Part shown: positions 8,336 to 14,357 of the stretch, piece after piece
Layout of the letters: each line of letters starts with the position of its first letter
Numbering within the stretch: the stretch's first letter is position 1
NCBI GenBank assembly: GCA_900119535.1
Contig: FPJT01000013.1
Coordinates: 1-40,507, forward strand
Direction: 5' to 3'
DNA length: 40,507 nucleotides
DNA from: Ruminococcus sp. XPD3002
Lineage (GTDB): Bacteria; Bacillota; Clostridia; Oscillospirales; Ruminococcaceae
Translations under genes and position numbers: made by a program
The notes under the pieces: generated by a model
What the model was told of the DNA's origin: nothing
The model's database searches: none
Seen by the model: only the letters and a program-made list of their open reading frames with translations

Positions 8336-8366
8336 AGCCGTTTTTCTGAAACGGCTTTTATTTTTT
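8336..8366 (+). terminator. Rho-independent terminator of the ABC operon
   Basis: AGCCGTTT (8336-8343) pairs with AAACGGCT (8349-8356), followed by TTTATTTTTT. Confidence 0.88.
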
Positions 8367-8448
8367 GCGTTTTAGTGCAAACGAAGAAATGATCGGGAGA
8401 GCTGAAAGGAAAAGTGTATCAATAAATGAATCAAAATAAGGAAATATC

Positions 8449-8495
8449 TTGCAAAACTTGTAATACTGTGCTATAATTAGTTAGTAAGTTCTAAC
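8449..8495 (+). promoter_or_regulatory. Promoter with GTTAG-N6-CTAAC operator, copy 1
   Basis: TTGCAA (8449-8454), a 17-bp spacer and TATAAT (8472-8477) are followed two bases later by the dyad GTTAGTAAGTTCTAAC (8480-8495), placed over the expected transcription start. The same arrangement occurs at 31530-31577 and 32348-32395 on the other strand. A repressor bound here would block the GNAT operon. Confidence 0.8.
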
Positions 8496-8540
8496 AAACT
8501 GATACGATTTTAAGGTCACTGAGTGAAGAAAGGGTTCACT

Positions 8541-9167
8541 ATGAAAAAGATACGTTCATTATCAAAGGCTAAAATCGACGAAATATCCGCACTTATCGGC
8601 GCTTCCTTCTGGGACTGGCCATATGAGGAGGGCGAGGGCGGTCTGAAGCCGTTTTTCCCATCAAAAGAGGCAATGACAGAGTACATGAAGTCCTTTGTCA
8701 TAGCAGGTATCGAAAGCGGAACTTTTTACAGTACCGACAACGGCGAAGGCTACATCCTCATAACCGACACCAACGGAAATCATCCGAATTTCGGGAGCAT
8801 AGTCCGCATGGCAAAGCGAATGAAGAATGCTCTGGGCGGTTGGGGAAAGCTGTTTTCCTTTCTGAAACAAGCTAACAGCGGAAGTAAAGGCAAGCCTCTT
8901 GAGATACAGATGAAAAAGCAGAAAAAGCCATATGTTAAGGTGGAAATGCTCATCGTCACCGAAAAATATCAGGGACAGGGGTATATGCGTAAGCTCATGG
9001 AGTTCGCCTACAGAATGGCTGACAAAAACGGATGTCCCTGTATTCTTGATACCGATGCAAAGGGAAAATGCGACCGCTATGTTCACCTGGGAATGAAGCT
9101 TGTGCAGACTCGTGAAGCGGCAGGCTGCAAGATATACGACCTGATGTACAGCAAGGGAGATACATGA
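8541..9167 (+). CDS. GNAT family N-acetyltransferase
   Basis: A 208-residue cytoplasmic protein. The C-terminal half has the acetyl-CoA binding signature of GNAT enzymes: EKYQGQGYMRKLMEFA (the Q/R-x-x-G-x-G/A-like loop), followed by CPCILDTDAKGKCDRYVHLG, matching the usual motif in which a distant residue pair positions the substrate near the Tyr. It would transfer acetyl from acetyl-CoA to an amine. ATG 8541 is preferred to GTG 8523 because AAAGGG lies a suitable distance upstream. It is the first gene of an operon with two membrane proteins, so acetylation of a membrane-active or toxic small molecule is conceivable but unproven. Confidence 0.82.
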   Translation: MKKIRSLSKAKIDEISALIGASFWDWPYEEGEGGLKPFFPSKEAMTEYMKSFVIAGIESGTFYSTDNGEGYILITDTNGNHPNFGSIVRMAKRMKNALGGWGKLFSFLKQANSGSKGKPLEIQMKKQKKPYVKVEMLIVTEKYQGQGYMRKLMEFAYRMADKNGCPCILDTDAKGKCDRYVHLGMKLVQTREAAGCKIYDLMYSKGDT

Positions 9168-9251
9168 TGATAGTTACGATTATGCTGACATTGTGCAGTA
9201 TCATTCTGCTGTGTATTATGAGTTCTTTCACAAAGATATGGGAGGTCGCTT

Positions 9252-9740
9252 ATGATAGTATTTCAGCTTTTTTTGTACTGTATGCTGTTCACTGCTATGG
9301 TCAGGTTTTCCGTCCGAGGCGGTGCTGTGAACGGACTTTATTTCTACCCGAAAGCTGTTCAGGAGAGAGCTTTTCAGATCGGCATTTCCGACAGGGATAC
9401 TATGGCGAAAAAACGCAAACGCTTTATGACTGCCTTTTACATCGTCATGTTCACTGCACTTCTGCTGATAATTGCAGTATGGAATAAGGTCAGCACTTTT
9501 AAAACTGCCTATTTTCAGGCGCTTCTCTTCCTTGAAGTTATGAACGTATATGACGGAATCGTCATCGACAAGCTTTGGGTGGGACACAGTAAATTCTGGG
9601 TGCTGAAAGGCACCGAGGATATCCCGTTTGTCCAGACGTGGAGACAGGTACTTAAAAAGCGCTCGTTCCTTGCAGTAATATGGATAGCGGGTGCGGCTAT
9701 CGTTGCAGGAGCGGTCATTCTGCTGACAAAAATAGTATAA
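9252..9740 (+). CDS. Membrane protein, paralogue of the protein at 31822-32325
   Basis: A 162-residue integral membrane protein with about four hydrophobic segments: residues 1-20, 58-75, a weaker one near 90-105, and 138-160. It has the signature NVYDGIVIDKLW followed by WVLKGTED, which recurs as NVADLLVMDWL and WVVIEGTE in the minus-strand membrane protein at 31822-32325. Start ATG 9252 has GGGAGGT at 9240-9246. The 84 bp between it and the GNAT gene encode a hydrophobic peptide in another frame (see rejected items). The function is unknown; the shared operator architecture of the two paralogues suggests a common stimulus. Confidence 0.75.
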   Translation: MIVFQLFLYCMLFTAMVRFSVRGGAVNGLYFYPKAVQERAFQIGISDRDTMAKKRKRFMTAFYIVMFTALLLIIAVWNKVSTFKTAYFQALLFLEVMNVYDGIVIDKLWVGHSKFWVLKGTEDIPFVQTWRQVLKKRSFLAVIWIAGAAIVAGAVILLTKIV

Positions 9741-9755
9741 TGGAAGGATGTAAAT

Positions 9756-10295
9756 ATGGGAACATTTAATGATATCGGAATCGACAGCCGACTTGACTGG
9801 CAGAGAATACGCAAGCTTTTGGTGATAGGCTTGTTTGGCGGTTGCATGACCTTTGTGGGAGACTGGCTGCTGGGGTACGGATTTTGTGACGAAAGCCTGA
9901 ACGGACTTGAAAGGAAGCTGTCACAGTATCTTGTTCTATCCGACGGGAAACTGTTCTGGTCGGCATTTCTTGGACTTATAGGCATTTCTCTGGAGGGACT
10001 CTGCTATTTCGGCATCTGTATACTCATTGCAAGAGGGAGCAAAAAACTTGCACATGTATTCAGTCGAGGTGTATTCGGGTATATGCTCTTTGCTGCCTGC
10101 GGAGTTCATGTTCCATGCCTGGCGGCTGTGTTTTTCTATAAGCACATGATGCTGCATGATCCCGATGCCGCTTTTGATCTGACGGTAAAATTCGGTTTGT
10201 ATTTCCTTTTGCCTGCGCTGATACTGTTTCTGATATTCTTTTTTGTAATGAGCGGAGTGCAGATCGCCGCCTTTGCCAAAGGGCTGACGCCTTAA
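9756..10295 (+). CDS. Multi-pass membrane protein, possibly DUF6796-like
   Basis: A 179-residue protein with about five membrane segments: near 22-42 (VIGLFGGCMTFVGDWLLGYG), 68-90, 103-127, 142-165. The GGCMTFVGDWLLGYG opening resembles a family of bacterial membrane proteins (DUF6796) that are, from memory, longer than this one. The present protein ends abruptly after FAKGLTP, where I would expect more sequence, so it may be C-terminally shortened. It starts 15 bp after the preceding membrane gene (GGAAGGATG upstream) and is closed by a strong terminator at 10311-10342. No enzymatic motif is visible. Confidence 0.65.
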   Translation: MGTFNDIGIDSRLDWQRIRKLLVIGLFGGCMTFVGDWLLGYGFCDESLNGLERKLSQYLVLSDGKLFWSAFLGLIGISLEGLCYFGICILIARGSKKLAHVFSRGVFGYMLFAACGVHVPCLAAVFFYKHMMLHDPDAAFDLTVKFGLYFLLPALILFLIFFFVMSGVQIAAFAKGLTP

Positions 10296-10310
10296 TCAAC
10301 TCCGACTAGT

Positions 10311-10342
10311 AAAAGCCTCACATGAAACCATGTGAGGCTTTT
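10311..10342 (+). terminator. Rho-independent terminator of the GNAT operon
   Basis: AAAAGCCTCACATG (10311-10324) pairs perfectly over 14 bp with CATGTGAGGCTTTT (10329-10342). The A-tract on the left arm would let it work in both directions. Confidence 0.9.
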
Positions 10343-10494
10343 GTCATATATTAGCCATGTATTAAATAAGAAACATCATGCGGTATGCTAAGAAAAAGCT
10401 TTTTTGGAAAACCTGCACTACGTGCAGGGAGTTAGATTGGCATTGGGTAGATAAAATATAGAATTGCTATATAATATAACTTTCATCAGTATTA

Positions 10495-10523
10495 TTGACA
10501 TTATATATCATATATGGTATAAT
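10495..10523 (+). promoter_or_regulatory. Consensus sigma-A promoter for the bitopic protein
   Basis: TTGACA (10495-10500), exactly 17 bp, then TATAAT (10518-10523): a perfect consensus promoter. A CCTGCAC/GTGCAGG dyad lies further upstream at 10412-10428. Confidence 0.85.
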
Positions 10524-10582
10524 ATGTACAACAGAAATCTTGTTCGATTAAACCTATTCTTATTTTTTTAGGAGGGATTACT

Positions 10583-11209
10583 ATGATGGCTTATATATTA
10601 ATGATCGTAATGCTGTCAATGCTCGTTTACTTAAACAGAAACCATGAGCTAGCTTTTTCGAATCAGTGCATTTCTATCCGAAAGCAAGAAGATGAAGATA
10701 TGGCTTCCGACAGAGCAAACCTAATTTATGAAGAAAAGTCGGGTGGCAATCCATATTATAACGGCGAGAATACTTACGGTCCAACCGCACAGAACTACGA
10801 CCCAGTCGGCGGAATCGACATAGCCGCAGAAGAGCGCGGTTATCATAGGGCACCAAACGGTAACGAGCTTGCTGCTAAAACACTCGTAAGCACAATTGGT
10901 GTCGACGGCAGAAACTCCACAACCGCTGGAGTAGACCAGTGTAACGCTGCATACCTGGGAGCTGAAAGAACATTTGACGCATATGGCGGCTACGCCAACG
11001 TCGGCACGAGCACAGTTCAGCATCAGCGCGTACTGTACTCGCAGACAATCACCGAAGAAATGGAGCGTCGAATGGATGAATCATGCGCAAAGCTCGAAAG
11101 AGAAAGAAACCGCACGCTCCTCCAGAAAATCGGTGATCTCGCAATCGGATACGCGTTACTCTTCGGCATTATCTTCGGCGTATGGGCTATCTTCCACTTC
11201 ATTTTCTGA
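10583..11209 (+). CDS. Uncharacterised protein with a membrane segment at each end
   Basis: A 208-residue protein that I do not recognise. A hydrophobic segment opens it (MMAYILMIVMLSMLVYL) and another closes it (ALLFGIIFGVWAIFHFIF), so the middle 165 residues form a loop anchored at both ends. The loop is polar, Gly/Asn/Tyr-rich (NPYYNGENTYGPTAQNYDP), then a charged helix (MERRMDESCAKLERERN) before the second segment. A perfect promoter (10495-10523), GGAGGG at 10571-10576 and a UUCG-capped terminator (11230-11251) show it is expressed alone and perhaps strongly. No catalytic motif or homology is apparent; a membrane-organising or phage-related role are only possibilities. Confidence 0.7.
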   Translation: MMAYILMIVMLSMLVYLNRNHELAFSNQCISIRKQEDEDMASDRANLIYEEKSGGNPYYNGENTYGPTAQNYDPVGGIDIAAEERGYHRAPNGNELAAKTLVSTIGVDGRNSTTAGVDQCNAAYLGAERTFDAYGGYANVGTSTVQHQRVLYSQTITEEMERRMDESCAKLERERNRTLLQKIGDLAIGYALLFGIIFGVWAIFHFIF

Positions 11210-11229
11210 CAACAAACCATGATCAACAC

Positions 11230-11260
11230 GCCCGCGACTTCGGTTGCGGGCATTTTCTTT
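11230..11260 (+). terminator. Terminator with UUCG tetraloop
   Basis: GCCCGCGAC (11230-11238), loop TTCG, then GTTGCGGGC (11243-11251): a 9-bp stem with one G-T pair, then ATTTTCTTT. Confidence 0.85.
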
Positions 11261-11487
11261 GGCAAAAACTTAGCCTCCAAAGGTCAGCCTAAAGCCTCTT
11301 TTATCTGCTCATTTTCTTATATTTACGCAACTTTCGCATAAGCTTGATTCTGCCCCAGATACTCGTGCTGTTTCAAACACGCATCATCGGTCTCTTATTC
11401 CTGACTATGAGGAGCGTGGCTTGTAACATACTTGACATGCTTTCAGACAGGTGATATAATAAAATTCTCCATTAGTATGGATGAAAT

Positions 11488-11663
11488 GGATATTATTGCT
11501 CCCCCAACTAACTCCTGAATTTTCTTGCTTGTCCTGACAGCGAAATACTGCGTCAGAAAGTCTTGAAATGCGACAGCATTTCTGCGGCTTTCTTCCTTGC
11601 CTTTCTCTGCCAGTCCGTCGCAATATTTCTTCAAGAGTTAATTGGTGGAGCAATAAAAATCCC
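11488..11663. repeat. Inverted pair of a 31-bp dispersed repeat (MITE-like)
   Basis: The plus-strand copy at 11627-11657 reads TTCTTCAAGAGTTAATTGG then TGGAGCAATAAA. A diverged inverted copy lies at 11490-11520 (TTATTGCTCC, CCAA, TAACTC, TGAA blocks shared). A third copy is at 33231-33261. The 105 bp between the arms hold a minus-strand open frame of no clear identity. The rest of the 530-bp gap between 11210 and 11741 shows no gene. Confidence 0.5.
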
Positions 11664-11741
11664 GTGAAACGCACTCACATTATTTGACAGTCGGACGGTG
11701 TGACGTGCTTCAACGATCAAATAATAAAGGAGTGCTGAACA

Positions 11742-12443
11742 GTGGATATAAACGAAATGCAGGAAGAATTCCTGAAAAAGCAGAATGAACTCGGAAACAG
11801 GATCAATACAGCCGATAACTTCGATATAGCTTCGCTGAAACTGGTTGCAGGCGTTGACCTTGCTTATTGGAAACATAATGACGATGAATACGCTGTTTGC
11901 TGTATCGTTGTGATAGATTTTGCTACTCACGAGGTCGTGGAAAAGAAGAACTTCAGCGGAAAGATAGATGTACCTTATATGCCGGGATTTCTGGCGTTCA
12001 GGGAACTGCCTCTCATTCTGAAAACAGTTGAGATGCTTGAAAACGTCCCTGATCTTTATGTTTTTGACGGCAATGGGTATCTGCATCCGCGTCATATGGG
12101 TATAGCCACACATGCTTCATTTTACATTAATAAGCCGACGATCGGTATAGCAAAAACATATTTCCGTGTTGACAAAATTACCGATTATACAGAGCCCGAA
12201 AACGAAGCAGGAAGCTTCACGGATATCGTGATCGGCGGTGAAACATACGGCAGGGCTTTGAGGACTCATAAAAATGTCAAGCCTGTATTTATCTCTGTCG
12301 GAAATAATATCTCTCTTGATACTGCCTGTGAGCTTGCCATGAAGCTGACCGATAAAGAGAGCCACATACCGCTTCCGACACGTTTAGCCGATCTTGAAAC
12401 ACATATCGCAAGAGAGGCGGAGAAAAACATAATGGGCGTGTGA
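11742..12443 (+). CDS. nfi: Endonuclease V (deoxyinosine 3'-endonuclease)
   Basis: A 233-residue repair nuclease that nicks DNA, and in many bacteria RNA, one base 3' to inosine left by adenine deamination. The family blocks are all present: VAGVDLAY with metal-binding Asp39, YMPGFLAFRE with Glu88, FDGNGYLHPRHMGIA with Asp109 and the lesion-reading loop, IGIAKTYF, VSVGN-type FISVGNNISLDTA, and PLPTRLAD near the end. Spacing of Asp39, Glu88 and Asp109 agrees with known enzymes of this family. Length is normal. The GTG start at 11742 follows AAAGGAG (11726-11732). The gene stands alone and ends at a terminator (12496-12533). Confidence 0.95.
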   Translation: MDINEMQEEFLKKQNELGNRINTADNFDIASLKLVAGVDLAYWKHNDDEYAVCCIVVIDFATHEVVEKKNFSGKIDVPYMPGFLAFRELPLILKTVEMLENVPDLYVFDGNGYLHPRHMGIATHASFYINKPTIGIAKTYFRVDKITDYTEPENEAGSFTDIVIGGETYGRALRTHKNVKPVFISVGNNISLDTACELAMKLTDKESHIPLPTRLADLETHIAREAEKNIMGV

Positions 12444-12495
12444 TTCGTGAGATAGTGCTGCCCGATTGCCAATACAGTGTAACGATAAAACAAAT

Positions 12496-12533
12496 GTCCT
12501 GAGGGCACAGCTTTTCAGGACTTTTTGTTTTTT
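12496..12533 (+). terminator. Rho-independent terminator after endonuclease V
   Basis: GTCCTGA (12496-12502) pairs with TCAGGAC (12515-12521), followed by TTTTTGTTTTTT. Confidence 0.88.
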
Positions 12534-12554
12534 CAGAAATTTTTTTGAAAAATC

Positions 12555-12581
12555 TGTAACATTACTGTATCCTCAGTTGTC
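12555..12581 (+). promoter_or_regulatory. Possible ECF-type promoter for the sigma/anti-sigma operon
   Basis: TGTAAC at 12555-12560 (AAC motif of ECF -35 elements) and TTGTC at 12577-12581 are 16 bp apart, close to the AAC...CGTC layout. ECF genes often transcribe themselves. No good sigma-A promoter was seen here. Confidence 0.45.
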
Positions 12582-12613
12582 AAATGTACAGAAGCACGAA
12601 AGGAGGCGATGAA

Positions 12614-13105
12614 ATGAAGGAAGAGCTTGACGAGATATACCGTCTGTATGCAGGTGATGTATACCGCTATTTATTCAGTCTTTGCAGAAACGAACACCTT
12701 GCACAGGACCTTCTTCAGGACGTCATGCTGAAGGCAGTTACAGGGTTCGACAAATTCCGCGGGGATTCTTCGGTAAAGACGTGGCTTTTTACTATTGCAA
12801 AGAATCTCTATCTCAATCATGTAAAGCGTGCAGACAATCGTAATCTTCCGATAGAGGAAGAAGTGCTCAGGTCAGAGGACAACCTGGAAGAAAGGATAAT
12901 GGATCAGTCGCAGGCTCTTCACATTCATCGCCTTGTACACTCTCTTGATGATCCTTACCGTGAGGTCTTTACCCTGAGAGTTTTTGCCGAGCTTAAGTTC
13001 GATGATATCGGAGCTGTTTTCGGAAAAACAGGGAACTGGGCGAGAGTGTCCTACTATCGTGCCAAAGAAAAAATACTATCAATGATGAAGGAGGATCAGA
13101 TATGA
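12614..13105 (+). CDS. RNA polymerase sigma factor, ECF type
   Basis: A 163-residue sigma-70 family factor of the extracytoplasmic-function group, with only regions 2 and 4. Region 2 spans about residues 8-70 (DVYRYLFSLCRNEHLAQDLL, then VKTWLFTIAKNLYLNHVKR, the -10 recognition helix). Region 4 spans about 105-160 (LDDPYREVFTLRVFAELKFD and a helix-turn-helix GNWARVSYYRAKEKI). The ATG at 12614 has AGGAGG at 12601-12606, so I reject the upstream in-frame ATG at 12584. The stop overlaps the next gene's start (ATGA), pairing it with its anti-sigma factor. The signal is presumably sensed through that membrane partner. Confidence 0.92.
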   Translation: MKEELDEIYRLYAGDVYRYLFSLCRNEHLAQDLLQDVMLKAVTGFDKFRGDSSVKTWLFTIAKNLYLNHVKRADNRNLPIEEEVLRSEDNLEERIMDQSQALHIHRLVHSLDDPYREVFTLRVFAELKFDDIGAVFGKTGNWARVSYYRAKEKILSMMKEDQI

Positions 13106-14205
13106 AATGTAATATAGTCAAGGACCTTCTGCCGCTGTATGCGGAGGGACTTTGCAGCGGCGAGACCGCTGAGGAAATAAGAGAGCATCTTGAAGGATGC
13201 CCTGAGTGCAGCAAGCTTGCGGAGTGTGATCTTGCAGCAGGAAAGGTGCCCGAGCCAGAAGAAGCAACTGCAATGAAGAAGGTAAACAAGAGCTTCAAAA
13301 AGAAGAAAGTCATCATAAGGATACTCAGCGGACTTCTGACAGCTGTACTTCTTGTGACGGGCGTTCTCACTGTCGGACAGGCGGTAAAGGTACCGTATCT
13401 GCCGAGCTTCGAGACACTTATAACAAAGCATTACGCAAAGAGAATGGTGGAAAGCCTTACTAACGGCTACTTTGAAGGTTTTTTAACCGAACTATCATAT
13501 GACTATATGGAAGAAACTCACCTTGACGGTGAATTCTATGAAGAATTATCATATGACCTCATTAAAAATGATGCTGAGGCAATAAAGAATGCATACGACG
13601 CTGTTTACAGGGACACTGAACTGAAAAATTATAAGCTGAAATGCTGCTATGGCGGTCAGATTCGCGGCACAGCCAAAAGTGTCATGTGTACAGCTGATCT
13701 GGAGTATGTGGACGGCAGAACTCAGCAGCTGGTAATGATAAAGAATACAGACGGTCTGTACAAGGTTTTCACTATGGCTCATAATACAGACGAGGAGAAG
13801 AAACTCAGCGATACACTGTCGTATGTATCTCTCAGAAACATCTGGAACACAAGCGGCTGGTTAGAGAATGCGATAGTACGTGACAAGGCGCTCAATACTA
13901 CAAAAAACCTGATGGAGGACTATTTCGTATCTGACGGTGTCACCGACAATATGGATGCACTCTATTCAAGCGGATACAGGATAACTGATTCGGTATTCTC
14001 AGGAAGATGCTATGATACACAGAAAAAGGAATTCTTCTATAAGGTCAGTGTTACCGCAGAGGACGACAAGGGCAGCGCAGTTCTCAACACAAGGCTGCAT
14101 TTCGATGAGAACGGCATATATTCACCAAAACCTGAGGAATGCAGTATCATTTCTGACGGATGCGGAAAGGACCTTGAGGAGAAGCTTCTGCATTTCTTCG
14201 GCTGA
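13102..14205 (+). CDS. Anti-sigma factor with zinc-finger (ZAS) domain and large exported domain
   Basis: A 367-residue membrane protein coupled by a 4-bp overlap to the sigma gene. The first 40 residues hold an anti-sigma zinc-binding motif: Cys3, His29, Cys33 and Cys36 (HLEGCPEC), which would bind the sigma factor in the cytoplasm. A basic stretch (KKVNKSFKKKK) precedes a single membrane helix near residues 70-92. The outer 270 residues carry no family I recognise; they contain a YFEGFLTELSYDYMEETH helix and several Cys, and probably form the sensor. A bidirectional-looking hairpin at 14251-14285 separates it from the convergent LRR gene. Confidence 0.85.
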   Translation: MKCNIVKDLLPLYAEGLCSGETAEEIREHLEGCPECSKLAECDLAAGKVPEPEEATAMKKVNKSFKKKKVIIRILSGLLTAVLLVTGVLTVGQAVKVPYLPSFETLITKHYAKRMVESLTNGYFEGFLTELSYDYMEETHLDGEFYEELSYDLIKNDAEAIKNAYDAVYRDTELKNYKLKCCYGGQIRGTAKSVMCTADLEYVDGRTQQLVMIKNTDGLYKVFTMAHNTDEEKKLSDTLSYVSLRNIWNTSGWLENAIVRDKALNTTKNLMEDYFVSDGVTDNMDALYSSGYRITDSVFSGRCYDTQKKEFFYKVSVTAEDDKGSAVLNTRLHFDENGIYSPKPEECSIISDGCGKDLEEKLLHFFG

Positions 14206-14250
14206 CATATCCTTTAAAACTCTGAAAAATAAAAGCTGCATATAAAAGAA

Positions 14251-14285
14251 AACAGCCCCGTATTTTGCGTAAATGCGGGGCTGTT
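14251..14285 (-). terminator. Terminator of the LRR-dockerin gene
   Basis: AACAGCCCCG (14251-14260) and CGGGGCTGTT (14276-14285) form a perfect 10-bp stem. The T-rich tail (TTTTCTTTTATA) is on the minus strand, so it mainly ends the minus-strand gene. Confidence 0.82.
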
Positions 14286-14357
14286 CAGTGTCTATGGCAT
14301 ATTTTGACTGTTACGTAATGAGATCAGATAGTTGAAGGCTCAATGTTTATGATAGTT

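Noticed and set aside
9164..9487. Frame starting MMIVTIMLTLCSIILLC at the GNAT stop
   Set aside because: The first 30 residues are hydrophobic, but the frame then runs out of phase through the real membrane protein at 9252, which has a much better ribosome site. A short membrane peptide cannot be excluded.
11443..11634. Minus-strand frame MKKYCDGLAEKGKEES...
   Set aside because: It begins inside the right arm and runs through the left arm of an inverted repeat, lacks a ribosome site, and has no recognised family; the stretch is described as a repeat.
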